Below the pieces are notes generated by a model. The model searched no databases and was not told the DNA's origin. It saw nothing but the letters and a program-made list of their open reading frames with translations. A stretch of DNA of 64,000 nt from Ktedonobacteria bacterium brp13 (lineage in GTDB: Bacteria; Chloroflexota; Ktedonobacteria; Ktedonobacterales; Ktedonobacteraceae), in the NCBI GenBank assembly GCA_015099395.1, contig AP024096.1:6861485-6925484 (forward strand), written 5' to 3'. Below are positions 1 to 9,864 of the stretch, one piece after another; the first letter of the stretch is position 1; every line of letters starts with the position of its first letter. The position numbers were made by a program, and so were the translations under genes.

Positions 1-2
1 TT

Positions 3-401
3 GTCAGTTTGATCAATGGTGCAAAGCACACGTTACAGATTGAAGCAGAGCAGATGAAAGATAGCCGTATTGAGCAAGCCATCGTGAGCGCTGCCGTGCG
101 TGGGGTCAAGGTGCAGGTTATCTTGCCAGCATCTGAGCCCGGTAACGACGATGGTATCGACACGCTTACTGAGGGAGGTGTGTCTGTAGCATTAGATTAC
201 CAGTATTATATGCACGCAAAGATGATGAGTGTCGATGGTAAAAAAGCGTTTGTCGGTTCAGTGAACATCTTAACTTCTTCGTTCGATAACAATCGTGAGT
301 TGGGTATTCTGGTCACTGATACAAGTGTGCTCTCCACGCTTCAAAGCACATTCCAATATGATTGGGCTCAGTCAGATGAGATAGTGCAATCAGGTGACTG
401 A
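3..401 (+). CDS. Phospholipase D-family protein, 3' part only
   Basis: The open frame enters from the left edge, so only the last 132 codons are visible. The fragment holds the second HxK catalytic motif (HAKMMSVDGKKAFVGSVN, about residues 70-87 of the fragment). This motif with its downstream GSxN is the hallmark of the phospholipase D / cardiolipin synthase superfamily, which uses two such motifs for phosphodiester transfer. The first motif would lie outside the window. The substrate cannot be told: secreted PLD-like nucleases and phospholipid synthases both fit. A strong hairpin terminator follows 20 bp after the stop, so the gene ends its transcription unit. Confidence 0.85.
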   Translation, partial: VSLINGAKHTLQIEAEQMKDSRIEQAIVSAAVRGVKVQVILPASEPGNDDGIDTLTEGGVSVALDYQYYMHAKMMSVDGKKAFVGSVNILTSSFDNNRELGILVTDTSVLSTLQSTFQYDWAQSDEIVQSGD

Positions 402-421
402 CTTTTCTGCTGATTGCATGG

Positions 422-461
422 CGCTATCGCCCCATTATTGCTGTTGGGGCGGTAGCGTTTT
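422..461 (+). terminator. Rho-independent terminator after PLD gene
   Basis: A 13-bp stem, CGCTATCGCCCCA pairing with TGGGGCGGTAGCG (one G-T pair), has a 10-nt loop and is followed by TTTT. Confidence 0.85.
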
Positions 462-1082
462 GATATTTAACAAGCTAGCATTCTATATGGAATAGTTGTT
501 ATCGTGCTTGCTTTCTTTCTGTCTGTCAGGTATACTCCAACAGAAGGAAGTGTATACTTTCGGTTCTGAGAAAAAGCGGTGTATTATGCAGGAACCATCT
601 CTACAGCAGCAACGAAAAGGTCGCTATATCCCGAAATTCTCTGTCTTTCGGGGTTTCCACCTGTCCACTTGCTACCCCTGATCTTCCACTACGTCCGCCT
701 CCTATACTGAATCCGCTGGCATGTTACTCTGCATTCTTCATTCCCTTGTATAGATGTGCATTGCGCACGTATATGAGCAGGCAGTATTGCGTGCCGATCT
801 AGCATTCAGACATGTGTATTCATGTAGAGAGGCCATCCTTGTACACCTTTTCATCTTTGCTAATCACTGTAGCACATCTTTAGTATTGCATTTTACCTAT
901 CCTATCGGATGGGTATACCATGTCCACAAGTGCTGCGTGTTGTGCAATCCTTACCTGCTTCTCTGCAAACCTGAGTATGCAGAATGAGACCGAGGATGTG
1001 GCGCGCATACTGTCGTTGCATGCGGATCGACTGTGGCATGATCTCTGCATTTTGCATTGCCGCATTATCCGAAAGGATTTTT
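462..1082. other. Gene-free stretch before patA
   Basis: About 620 bp without a convincing gene. Short ORFs on both strands lack ribosome binding sites and overlap one another. I recognise no riboswitch motif. Several small inverted repeats occur, such as ATTCTGC..GCAGAAT-like pieces near 957-985. The promoter of patA must lie here, but no box is clear enough to call. Confidence 0.5.
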
Positions 1083-2513
1083 ATGAGTGCCGATGGTTTA
1101 CTCAAAGCTCTCAATGATTCACAGCGCTATCTTGATATAGTGCATAAGCCTCAGTTAAGTAAGAGTGAGGCGCAATGGTTGGTCGAGACGACCGTTGAAA
1201 ATTTTGCTCAGTACTTCAATAGTGGTTTTATCGAGTATCGTAAATCTGTTGCCGAGGCGGGTGATTATGCTTCGGTTGAGTGGACGGGGCGTGGTGCCAC
1301 CTTCAAGGATGTGAGTGGACGCGAGTATATCGATTGCCTGGGTGGCTTTGGCGTCTTTAATCTGGGCTGGGCGCATCCGAAGGTGATCAGTGCGGTGCAG
1401 GCTCAGTTGCAGAAGAGTCCTTTGCCGACGCAAGAGTTGCTAGACCCTTTGCGTGGTATGCTGGCTCATCTTTTAGCCGAGATTACGCCGGGTGATATTC
1501 AATATAGCTTCTTTGTGGGCAGTGGAACCGAGGCAGTGGAAGGTGCAATGAAGCTGGCGAAGCTTTATACGCGTAAGAGTGGCTTCATCGCTGCTGTGCG
1601 TGGTTTCCATGGCAAGACGACCGGTTCTCTCTCTCTGACCGGCAAGGCTATCTTCCGTCGTCCGGCGATGCCACTCCACAATAACATCTATCATGTCCCC
1701 TTTGGCGATGCCGACGCGGTCGAGCAGCAGTTGCAGATCGCTCGCGAGGTTGGTAACGATATTGCTGCAGTGGTGATGGAGCCGATCCAGGGTGAGGCGG
1801 GTGCGATTGTTCCTCCTGATGATTTCTGGCCGCGCTTGCGCCAACTCTGCGACGAGTTCGAGGTCCTCTTGATTGCTGATGAGGTGCAGACTGGCATGGG
1901 TCGCACCGGAAAGCTCTGGGGCGTCGATCACTGGGACGTTGCGCCGGACATTATCACCTCAGCGAAAGCTCTGGGTGGTGGCGTGATGCCTGTCGGAGCG
2001 TTTATGGCCACGCCAAAGATCTGGAGCGTGCTCAATAGCAATCCTTTCATCCATACTTCGACGACCGGAGGCAATCCGCTGGCCTGTGCGGCTGCAATTG
2101 CGGCGATCAATGCTACATTAGAAGAACATGTAGCAGAACAGGCTGCCGAGAAGGGCGAGTATTTTATCGCCCAGTTGCGCACGATCGCGGCTCGTCATAG
2201 TGATATCTATACCGATATCACCGGGAAGGGTCTATTGATCGGTCAACACTTTGTGAATGACGATATCGGCTATGAGATCGCTGCAGGCCTCTTCAAGCGT
2301 GGTGTATTGATCTCCGGGACGCTGAACAATTCGCGGGTGATTCGCGTTGAGCCACCACTGGTCATCACTCGTGAAGAGATCGATGTAGTGCTCAATAGGC
2401 TCGAAGACACCATTCAGAACCTGCATGCAACCTCTTTTGCTGCTGTTGATATGGTTGGACTTGCGCATACTGGTAGCGTACAGGGAATGCAAGCAATCGA
2501 CGTCGTTGCGTAG
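1083..2513 (+). CDS. patA: Putrescine aminotransferase
   Basis: A 476-residue class III PLP aminotransferase that closely follows E. coli PatA along its length. It moves the amino group of putrescine to 2-oxoglutarate, giving 4-aminobutanal for polyamine degradation. Diagnostic stretches are EYRKSVAEAGDY, CLGGFGVFNLGWAHP, ADEVQTGMGRTGK (PLP-binding Asp about 266) and SAKALGGGVMPVGA with the Schiff-base Lys at about 295. I chose the ATG at 1083 because AGGATT lies just upstream and the extra 33 codons of the longer frame look non-protein-like. The gene is alone on its strand and an inverted repeat follows it. Other polyamine or GABA transaminases are possible but less similar. Confidence 0.93.
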   Translation: MSADGLLKALNDSQRYLDIVHKPQLSKSEAQWLVETTVENFAQYFNSGFIEYRKSVAEAGDYASVEWTGRGATFKDVSGREYIDCLGGFGVFNLGWAHPKVISAVQAQLQKSPLPTQELLDPLRGMLAHLLAEITPGDIQYSFFVGSGTEAVEGAMKLAKLYTRKSGFIAAVRGFHGKTTGSLSLTGKAIFRRPAMPLHNNIYHVPFGDADAVEQQLQIAREVGNDIAAVVMEPIQGEAGAIVPPDDFWPRLRQLCDEFEVLLIADEVQTGMGRTGKLWGVDHWDVAPDIITSAKALGGGVMPVGAFMATPKIWSVLNSNPFIHTSTTGGNPLACAAAIAAINATLEEHVAEQAAEKGEYFIAQLRTIAARHSDIYTDITGKGLLIGQHFVNDDIGYEIAAGLFKRGVLISGTLNNSRVIRVEPPLVITREEIDVVLNRLEDTIQNLHATSFAAVDMVGLAHTGSVQGMQAIDVVA

Positions 2514-2562
2514 GCTGTGGCGTCTGCCATCGCTCTGCTAGAGTAGCGATATGTGTGAGTTT

Positions 2563-2612
2563 AAAGGGACGCTGGCCGCATCTTGTGCGTGAGATTGGGT
2601 CCGCGTCCCTTT
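2563..2612 (+). terminator. Possible terminator after patA
   Basis: A perfect 10-bp stem, AAAGGGACGC with GCGTCCCTTT, encloses a 30-nt loop. No clear T-run follows, so termination is weakly supported. Confidence 0.45.
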
Positions 2613-2671
2613 GAGGTATAGATATCTCTCTCTATTTCTGTCGCTTTCTCTCTCTTTATTCTTCTATCGCG

Positions 2672-2953
2672 CTAAAAAGCATCATCGTGAATGGAATGTT
2701 CTTCTGATGGATATTCTTCTACTTTAATGATGCGTGGCTGCTCTGATGCTTTGCGGTCAGTGGATGATCCCTGGGGAGAGAGTGGCGTCAGTCCCTGGGC
2801 ATAACGTGACCGATCGTACTCAGATTGTTGGTGAGCACGTTCTGAAAGCGCCTTCTCAAACCAATTTGTAAGCAGGGCACCTGCGATTGCGCCACCGGCC
2901 AGGATAATAAGTTTTACGATTGCAACACCTGCCGTATCTTTGTCGTTACTCAT
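2672..2953 (-). CDS. Small single-pass membrane protein, unknown
   Basis: A 93-residue protein with one predicted transmembrane helix (about residues 10-30, rich in Ile/Ala/Leu/Gly) and a polar, charged C-terminal half rich in Ser, Arg and Glu. No family is recognised. AGGAAAGG lies just upstream of the ATG. It faces patA convergently and is divergent from the purine operon, so it is probably a stand-alone gene. Confidence 0.6.
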   Translation of the reverse strand: MSNDKDTAGVAIVKLIILAGGAIAGALLTNWFEKALSERAHQQSEYDRSRYAQGLTPLSPQGSSTDRKASEQPRIIKVEEYPSEEHSIHDDAF

Positions 2954-3285
2954 ACATGTTTTCCTTTCCTAATCAGCCAACCTGCATGAGTCTACATGTT
3001 AGCTCTTAGTATACTTACTACTAATACGCAACGAATGTCTCTGAAGATGGGCACGTAGTGAGTAGATAAGCACTGTTTTTTTCTCTATACATCTTGTGAC
3101 ATCTTGCGAGTGGGACTGTGCTACATCCATAATGGTTATCAATACAAGAGAATTGTAAGGAGAGGTGGGGAATGTGCTAAAATCTGCTACTAAGTTCTGC
3201 TCGAAACGTATGTTGGTCAAAGTATGCATATGCTGTGGCATTGGCAGTTCGGATGAGATAAGAAGATATGTCCGCAAGGAGAAGA

Positions 3286-5055
3286 ATGGATAAATTACAA
3301 GCTCGTATTAAAATCGCACGCGGAGAGGAGCCAGCCGATCTCTTATTAAAGAATGCACACCTGGTCAATGTGTGTAGTGGTGAATGCTACATGGCAGATG
3401 TCGCGGTGGCGGATGGCATCGTGGTTGGTGTGCGTGCCCATGATGATCCTTACGCTCGCGCATATCATGCTCGCGAGGAGCGAGATATGCAGGAGCGTTG
3501 GTTAGCGCCTGCCTTGATGGATGGACATATGCATATCGAGAGTACTATGATCACGCTCTCCGAGTTTGCACGGATCGTGGTGCCACGTGGTGTTACGACC
3601 GTTATGCTGGACCCGCATGAGTTCGCGAATGTGCTGGGCGTTAAAGGGATTCAGTATGTGCTGGATGCTGGTCGGGGTCTGCCACTTAATGCGTTTGTGA
3701 TGCTTTCGTCTTGCGTGCCTGCTTCGCATTTTGAGAGCCCATATCGTGTTCTGCATGCAGAGGATCTCCTCCCGTTGTTGGAGGATGAGCGTGTGCTGGG
3801 ACTGGCTGAGATGATGAATATGCCGGGCGTGCTCGCTGGCGATGAGCAGGTGCTGGCGAAGATTAGCGCGACCCTGAACCGTCATCTGGTCGTTGATGGG
3901 CATGCACCTGGCGTTCGTGGCAATGACCTGAGTGCTTATGCCGCTGCGGGTGTAATGTCCGATCATGAATGTAGTACCGTGGAAGAGGCGCGTCAGCGTA
4001 TCCGGTTAGGGATGTGGTTGATGATCCGTGAGGGTTCAGCGGCGCGCAACCTGGATACGCTCCTGCCGGTGGTGCAAGAGTTGCATCCTCCGCGTGTCTT
4101 TTTCGTGACTGATGACCGCGATACTCCCGATCTTATGACTCGTGGGCATATCGACTCTATGGTCCGTCGCGCTATCGAACTGGGTATGGACCCGGTAGAA
4201 GCAATCAAGCTGGCGTCGTACAATACCGCGCAGTATTTCAGATTGTATGATCGTGGTGCAATTGCTCCCGGTTTCCGCGCTGACATAGTTGTTTTGGAAG
4301 ATTTGCATACATTTGAGGTCTCATCCGTTTATAAAGATGGGATACTGGTCGCGCAAGGGCGACAGCTTCTCGTAGATATTGCCCGAGAAGCAAACGCTGG
4401 TTCTGACTCTCCGTCTCACGAGGACGCAGATGTTACTGGAACCATTCATATTGGCAAGATTACAGAGGCTGATCTTTCAATTGCAGGGAAACCAGGGCCT
4501 GTATCGATCATTGGTATTGAGCCGGGGCAGATAACAACACTGCATTTGCAGGAAGAGGCTCCGTTACAGGCTGGCAAGATTGTGGCAGATCCTGCTCGTG
4601 ATCTGCTGAAGATGGCCGTTATTGAGCGACATCATGCCAGTGGAAAGATTGGTCTGGGACTGGTCAAGGGCTTTGGTCTGCGTGCAGGGGCTATCGCTTC
4701 TAGCGTAGCTCATGATGCTCATAACATAGTGATTGCGGGTGTGAGTGATAGTGATATTGTGCACGCGGCCTACGCTCTGGAGGAGATGGGTGGAGGCTTT
4801 GTCTGTGTGGTTGATGGGCAGGTGCGCGCTCGTGTGCCATTACCAATCGGTGGTCTGATCTCGCCTCTACCGGCTGCAGAGGTGGTTCAACAATTAGAGA
4901 AGTTGGATGCTGTTGCTGCTGAGCTGGGCTGTACATTGGAACATCCATGTATGACATTGAGCTTTCTATCGCTCTCTGTCATCCCTGCGCTTAAATTGAC
5001 AGATCAAGGATTGATTGATGTTGAGACATTCACTCGTATCCCTCTACAAAGGTAA
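3286..5055 (+). CDS. ade: Adenine deaminase
   Basis: A 589-residue cyclic amidohydrolase that converts adenine to hypoxanthine and ammonia. Visible motifs are the metal-binding MDGHMHIEST (His at about 81 and 83), DPHEFANV, DGHAPG and SDHECST, in the order usual for the Ade family. The length matches the family (about 580-600). The ATG at 3286 follows AAGGAG and aligns with the usual MxKxxxRIKIARGE start. An in-frame ATG at 3268 is possible but has a weaker site. It opens an operon with the two hydroxylase genes downstream (8 bp and 0 bp gaps), which would take hypoxanthine onward. Confidence 0.95.
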   Translation: MDKLQARIKIARGEEPADLLLKNAHLVNVCSGECYMADVAVADGIVVGVRAHDDPYARAYHAREERDMQERWLAPALMDGHMHIESTMITLSEFARIVVPRGVTTVMLDPHEFANVLGVKGIQYVLDAGRGLPLNAFVMLSSCVPASHFESPYRVLHAEDLLPLLEDERVLGLAEMMNMPGVLAGDEQVLAKISATLNRHLVVDGHAPGVRGNDLSAYAAAGVMSDHECSTVEEARQRIRLGMWLMIREGSAARNLDTLLPVVQELHPPRVFFVTDDRDTPDLMTRGHIDSMVRRAIELGMDPVEAIKLASYNTAQYFRLYDRGAIAPGFRADIVVLEDLHTFEVSSVYKDGILVAQGRQLLVDIAREANAGSDSPSHEDADVTGTIHIGKITEADLSIAGKPGPVSIIGIEPGQITTLHLQEEAPLQAGKIVADPARDLLKMAVIERHHASGKIGLGLVKGFGLRAGAIASSVAHDAHNIVIAGVSDSDIVHAAYALEEMGGGFVCVVDGQVRARVPLPIGGLISPLPAAEVVQQLEKLDAVAAELGCTLEHPCMTLSFLSLSVIPALKLTDQGLIDVETFTRIPLQR

Positions 5056-5063
5056 CGTATATT

Positions 5064-6032
5064 ATGCTACTGGATCTCATTGAATATCACTGGGCGGAGG
5101 ATATCGATGATGTTCTCCTCCTGATCAATCGGCTCGATGTGAGGACTGTTCCGCTGGCTGGCGGGACGTATTTGCTAGGTTTACAGGATAAGAATATTGA
5201 AGCTGTGGTAGACTTGCGTGATCTTGAACTTGCATATATTTCTGAAGATCAACGCGGGCTGCATATTGGTGCGATGACGACTTTACAGCAGATGGTGAAT
5301 GCACCACTCTTAAAAGAGTTTGCTACCGGTCTGCTGGCACACGCGGCTCAGTACTCTTCTAATTCACGCTTGATTCGTAATAGCGCGACGATCGGTGGGA
5401 CTCTTGGAGCGGGACGCGCTTCACAGGCTGACCTGCTCACTGCTCTGGTGGCGACCGATGCCGAGGTGGTCGTGCGCTCAGGCTCAAAGACACAATTGGA
5501 TCTGAGTGGTGGTACCTATGAGCGACCAGGCCTGCCGCTCTCTGGTGTGGTGTATAAAGGCAAGCAGGAGCGGCGTATTTTGTGTGGCGAGGTGAGCTTT
5601 GAGCGACGCCCGAATGAGCTGATGCTTGAGGTGATTGTGCCACGTCTGAATCTGAGCAGTGGCACCTCACTGATGCGTGTCTCTCGTACACCTGGTGATC
5701 TGGCGCTATTAAACGCGGCCGCGCTGGTTGAGATTCACGAGGGGCGCTATAAACGAGTGCGCCTGGTACTGGGTGGGGCTAATATGGATGCGGTTCGTCT
5801 GGTAGCCGTTGAACGGCAGTTTGAGGACACGCCCGTCATGCATCCTCTGAACAGTCAGCGACTGCTCTCAGCCTTACAGAGCGGGATGAGTGGTTTCCGT
5901 CCCTCGGCTGATATACGAGCCAGTAGTAGTTACCGGCGTGTTGGCGGTATGGGGCTGGCGTATCGAGCACTAGAAGAGGCGATGAACGTTGCTTACTGGC
6001 GCAGCATGGTGTCATCCGAGAGAGGAAGCTAA
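5064..6032 (+). CDS. FAD-binding subunit of a xanthine dehydrogenase-type enzyme
   Basis: A 322-residue CoxM/XdhB-like flavoprotein subunit. It carries the FAD-binding stretches PLAGGT (about residues 30-35) and SATIGGTLGAGR (about 112-123), and a C-terminal CO-dehydrogenase-flavoprotein domain ending in ADIRASSSYRR. It passes electrons from the iron-sulfur clusters to the final acceptor. The stop codon overlaps the start of the next gene, so the two are translationally coupled. With ade upstream, a role in purine oxidation is likely. Other molybdenum hydroxylases share this fold. Confidence 0.9.
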   Translation: MLLDLIEYHWAEDIDDVLLLINRLDVRTVPLAGGTYLLGLQDKNIEAVVDLRDLELAYISEDQRGLHIGAMTTLQQMVNAPLLKEFATGLLAHAAQYSSNSRLIRNSATIGGTLGAGRASQADLLTALVATDAEVVVRSGSKTQLDLSGGTYERPGLPLSGVVYKGKQERRILCGEVSFERRPNELMLEVIVPRLNLSSGTSLMRVSRTPGDLALLNAAALVEIHEGRYKRVRLVLGGANMDAVRLVAVERQFEDTPVMHPLNSQRLLSALQSGMSGFRPSADIRASSSYRRVGGMGLAYRALEEAMNVAYWRSMVSSERGS

Positions 6033-9000
6033 TGGAACTCGAACTACATATTAATGGGGTAGTAAATGATCGGAATGTGGCTACGAATGAGTCGTTACTC
6101 TCGCTGCTACGTCGTGAAGGGTACAGCAGTGTAAAGCATGGCTGTGGGACCGGGGAATGTGGGGCCTGTACGGTATTGATCGATGGTGTGCCGCGACCGA
6201 GCTGTGTAACACTGGCGGCCCAGGTTGGAGGCTGTACTATCTCGACTGTTGAGAGCCTTGGGGCGTCCGATAATCTCCATCCATTGCAGGCGACCTTCGC
6301 TGAGATTGGCGCTACTGGCTGCGGTTTCTGTACCTCTGGTATGCTCCTCTCGGCGTATGCGTTCCTCAAAGAGAACCCTGCGCCGACAGAGGCAGAGGTA
6401 CGCGATGCGATCTCTGGCAATATCTGCCGCTGCACTGGCTATGCCAAGCCGGTGCAGGCGATCTTGCGTGCTGCTGCTGTGCTGCGTGGCGAGAAAGTTG
6501 AACCACTGCAGCAACAGGTAATCCAGGTAACCTCTCCTACTCTCGCGGCTACATCTACTATGACGCAAGCAGCTAATGCAGAATCTGAGGCGGTGGCTGC
6601 AGGCGTTGCTACGGGTAATACGAGTACTGAGAACAGCAAGATTGCGAGTGCGACTGGCAATGCCACGACAAAGATTCCCGCTATCACATCCGCGATGCTG
6701 GCGCAGATGCAGACTCCTACGCTCCCTCCAGCCGCTGTTTCCTCCCCCTCCATCTCTTCAGTCCCTATGCAGGTCGTTGGGAAGGCTCTTATCCCGCGCA
6801 ATGCACTCTCGATCGTCACTGGCAGAAATAAGTTCGCCGGCGACGATGATCCGCGCAATCTGGCCTATGGTCGTATCCTCACCAGTCCGCATGCGCATGC
6901 CGTGATTCGTAAGATCGATGTCTCACAGGCGAAGGCGCTCTCTGGTGTGTTCGCTGTATTGACCTATAAAGATGTGCCGCGTATCCCTTATACTCGCGTC
7001 GAGTGGAGCCCGGGACTCGATCCTATTCAGGATCAGTATTGCCTGGATTACGTGATGCGCTATGTAGGAGATCGTGTCGCCGCAGTAGTGGCAGAGACGC
7101 CTGAGCTCGCTGAAGAGGCGCTACAGCTTATCGAGGTTGAGTACGATGTTCAGTCACCGATACTGGACCCGCGGCAGGCACTGGAACCGATGGCTGCACG
7201 TGTGCATCCTGAATTAGAATCGAAGGGTATTCTGGATGCTGCTCGTAATATCGCAACGCGTATCCGTTCAGAGGTCGGGGACGTCGAGCGTGGTTTCACT
7301 GATGCAGATCTGATTGTCGAGAGCGAGTATATCGTGCCACCGACGCAACAGGCCCCCATGGAACTGCATACGGTTACAGCGTATCTGGATGAGAAGAATA
7401 TTCTGGTTGTTCGCACTAATAGCCAGGTGCCGCAGCATATTCGTCGTACGTTAGCACAGATCCTGGGCCTCCCATTGCGCCTTATTCGTATTGAGAAGCC
7501 ACCCCTGGGTGGTAGCTTTGGCGCACGGCAGGAGGTCGGTCTTGAGGATCTCTGTGCGCTACTGACCCTGACTGCGCGGCGTCCTGTGCGCATGGAATAT
7601 TCACGCGCTGACGAGTTTCGTTCTGGTAGTGCGCGCCGCCAGCATGTCCTACGCTTGAAGTCTGGTATCAAGCGCGATGGGACATTGCTGGCTAACCAGA
7701 TGGTCGTGCTGGCTGACACGGGTGCCTATGGGACACATTCTTTGACGGCACCTAATCATGGCGCGAGCGCGATGGCTCTCTATCCCTGTTCCAATATGCG
7801 CTTCGTTGCTGAGGTGTTGTACACGAACCACGCTCCGGCAGGCGCGTACCAGGGCTACGAAATGACGCACGAGTTTTTTGCTCTGGAAGCACATATGGAT
7901 GAGATTGCCCGGCGCCTCGGTATGGATGCTCTGGAGTTGCGACGTCATAACTGGATTCAGGCAGGAGATCGGTATCCGTTCTCAGGGGCGACCGGCGCAC
8001 TGCGAGAAAGCTCAACCCTGGTTGAGAGCTGTAATCTGGCAGCGTGCGCGAATGTTGTGGCGGAGCGCCTGAGTTGGTCAGAGCGGCGCGGACGATCGAG
8101 CAGCGATCGCTATCGACGTGGTGTAGGGCTTGCTCTCTCCTATCATGCGGACTTCGCGGTCGGCGCGGGGACCAGTGGCGCAACGATCAAGGTCAACGAA
8201 GATGGATCATTCGATATCTTTGTGAGCCGGAGCGAGAACGGGACGAATATCCATACTTTACTGGCCCAGGTAGCGGCAGAGGTATTAGGTGTCGAGATCG
8301 ATGATATCTTGCTGCACTCTGAGAATACCGATGACGCTCCTTTCGAGATCAATGTCAATGATACCTCCGCCTTCTATGCTATCGGCGGGGCTGTCAAGAA
8401 GGCGGCTGAACAGGTGCAACGACAACTGCTCGCTGTCGCCGGTCGGATGCTCAATATCCTGCCAGAGAGCTTGAAGATTCATCATGGGATCGTGAAGAGT
8501 CCACGTGGTGAACAGATGACGGTTGCCCAGGTCGCGACATACTCACTCTACAATGAGCGTCGTCAAATCATGACTACCGCCTCCTGGAAAGCGCTAGCGC
8601 AGATCCCCTTTACCTTTGCCGCCCAGGGTGCCGAAGTCGAGATTGACGTTGAGACCGGTGGTATCCGCGTACTGAAGTTGATCACTGCCGTAGATATCGG
8701 GCAGACGCTCAACCCTCTCATCCTGGAAGGTCAGATTGAAGGGACTGTGACACAGGCATTGGGTATGAGCCTGAGCGAGGAGCTGTTCTATGATGCACAG
8801 GGCAACCCTCTGGTCCTCAACTGGCAGGATTATCACGCGTTTTCTGCCTCTGAGATGCCCGAATTGCAAACATTCCTGTTAGAATCGCATGTGTCCTCCG
8901 ACCTGTTCGGAGCAAAGTCTGCCACCAGCGTCCCGTTGTATGGTATCGCACCAGCCATAGCGAATGCGATACTAGACGCAACAGCTATCAGCGTCCACCA

Positions 9001-9085
9001 GTTACCGTTCACTCCTGAACGGATACTACGCGCCCTACATATCTACATGGCGCGCCAGACGCAAGCTGCTGAAGCTCAGCAGTAA
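6032..9085 (+). CDS. Fused 2Fe-2S / molybdopterin hydroxylase large subunit
   Basis: A 1017-residue fusion of two subunits that are usually separate. Residues 1-150 are the two-cluster 2Fe-2S domain, with Cys at about 38, 43, 46, 58 and again at 97, 100, 132 and 134. Residues about 150-255 are an Ala/Thr/Ser/Pro-rich linker. From about 262 on comes the xanthine dehydrogenase/aldehyde oxidase Mo domain (GGSFGARQ, APAGAYQGYE, DIGQTLNP). The expected substrate is hypoxanthine or xanthine, given ade in the operon. The spot where the family carries the catalytic Glu (xGEPPL) reads SATSVPLYG here, with Ser at about 966. The enzyme may therefore act on another substrate or be impaired. Confidence 0.9.
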   Translation: MELELHINGVVNDRNVATNESLLSLLRREGYSSVKHGCGTGECGACTVLIDGVPRPSCVTLAAQVGGCTISTVESLGASDNLHPLQATFAEIGATGCGFCTSGMLLSAYAFLKENPAPTEAEVRDAISGNICRCTGYAKPVQAILRAAAVLRGEKVEPLQQQVIQVTSPTLAATSTMTQAANAESEAVAAGVATGNTSTENSKIASATGNATTKIPAITSAMLAQMQTPTLPPAAVSSPSISSVPMQVVGKALIPRNALSIVTGRNKFAGDDDPRNLAYGRILTSPHAHAVIRKIDVSQAKALSGVFAVLTYKDVPRIPYTRVEWSPGLDPIQDQYCLDYVMRYVGDRVAAVVAETPELAEEALQLIEVEYDVQSPILDPRQALEPMAARVHPELESKGILDAARNIATRIRSEVGDVERGFTDADLIVESEYIVPPTQQAPMELHTVTAYLDEKNILVVRTNSQVPQHIRRTLAQILGLPLRLIRIEKPPLGGSFGARQEVGLEDLCALLTLTARRPVRMEYSRADEFRSGSARRQHVLRLKSGIKRDGTLLANQMVVLADTGAYGTHSLTAPNHGASAMALYPCSNMRFVAEVLYTNHAPAGAYQGYEMTHEFFALEAHMDEIARRLGMDALELRRHNWIQAGDRYPFSGATGALRESSTLVESCNLAACANVVAERLSWSERRGRSSSDRYRRGVGLALSYHADFAVGAGTSGATIKVNEDGSFDIFVSRSENGTNIHTLLAQVAAEVLGVEIDDILLHSENTDDAPFEINVNDTSAFYAIGGAVKKAAEQVQRQLLAVAGRMLNILPESLKIHHGIVKSPRGEQMTVAQVATYSLYNERRQIMTTASWKALAQIPFTFAAQGAEVEIDVETGGIRVLKLITAVDIGQTLNPLILEGQIEGTVTQALGMSLSEELFYDAQGNPLVLNWQDYHAFSASEMPELQTFLLESHVSSDLFGAKSATSVPLYGIAPAIANAILDATAISVHQLPFTPERILRALHIYMARQTQAAEAQQ

Positions 9086-9288
9086 GCTAGCATTGAGTAC
9101 CCCTTTGACCACGTAGACTATATAGGCTATGTAGCGGCGATGGTCGATATACGCATCCCTGACTGAAGCATCTGGAGAGATCCAATGCTCTGGTTGGGGA
9201 TGTGTTCTGTTTGCTATCTCTTCGCACTTATACAGGTGGAAAGAATCGCAGAAGCCCTTCTCCGATGTGCGTATTTCCTATTTTTCTA

Positions 9289-9317
9289 TTGACAGGTTGA
9301 CCTTTATCTCTTATACT
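9289..9317 (+). promoter_or_regulatory. Sigma-70-type promoter of the GntR-ABC operon
   Basis: TTGACA at 9289-9294 and TATACT at 9312-9317 are separated by 17 bp, 61 bp before the GntR start codon. The A/T-rich repeats downstream (two TAGTTATT copies) are a candidate autoregulatory operator, as YtrA-type regulators usually bind their own promoter. Confidence 0.85.
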
Positions 9318-9377
9318 TCTACTATGTTCATAGTTATTTAGCTATATAGTTATTGAGAGTGAGAGAGCAGTTGACGC

Positions 9378-9776
9378 ATGGAGTTTTACCTTGAAAAGCG
9401 TAATGGGGTCTCGCCCTATATGCAACTGGTGCAGCAGGTCAAGCAGGCATTGCGCCTGGGATTGCTGATGCCAGGAGATCAACTGCCGACGGTACGCGAG
9501 GTGATGACACAGATCGCGATTAATCCCAATACTGTCTTCAAGGCGTATCGCGAGCTTGAGCATGAGGGCCTGGTTGAGAGCCGTCCCGGGCTGGGTACGT
9601 TTGTGTTGAAGTCTCTGGCGCATCCTTCACTGGAACATCAGGAGGGATTACGTAGCGATCTTTTGCACTGGCTGCAGAGTGCCATTCAGGCTGGTCTGGA
9701 TACCGAGAGTATTGAGGCCCTTTTTTCGGCTACCTTACAGCAGGTGCAAAAAGCAGATGTGCCTCCAGAAAGCTGA
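9378..9776 (+). CDS. GntR-family regulator, YtrA type
   Basis: A 132-residue repressor-like protein. The N-terminal 75 residues are a GntR winged helix (GDQLPTVREV, INPNTVFKAYRELEHEGLVE, RPGLGTFV). The short C-terminal tail of about 50 residues is typical of the YtrA subfamily, which lacks a large ligand domain. Such proteins usually repress an adjacent ABC transporter and respond to cell-envelope stress or antibiotics. It lies 88 bp before the ATPase gene and shares its promoter. Confidence 0.92.
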   Translation: MEFYLEKRNGVSPYMQLVQQVKQALRLGLLMPGDQLPTVREVMTQIAINPNTVFKAYRELEHEGLVESRPGLGTFVLKSLAHPSLEHQEGLRSDLLHWLQSAIQAGLDTESIEALFSATLQQVQKADVPPES

Positions 9777-9864
9777 TTTAATTTTGCTGCAAGCAAGAAG
9801 AGCGGCAAATACATGGAGCGTAGATTTTTGTTGGCTCTAAACATAGAAATAGAGAAATGTAATT

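Noticed and set aside
984..1082. 33-codon N-terminal extension of putrescine aminotransferase
   Set aside because: It is rich in Cys and Arg, unlike PatA starts, and the ATG at 1083 has its own AGGATT site.
462..1082. Possible riboswitch or T-box before patA
   Set aside because: No conserved T-box, TPP, lysine or other riboswitch sequence is seen.
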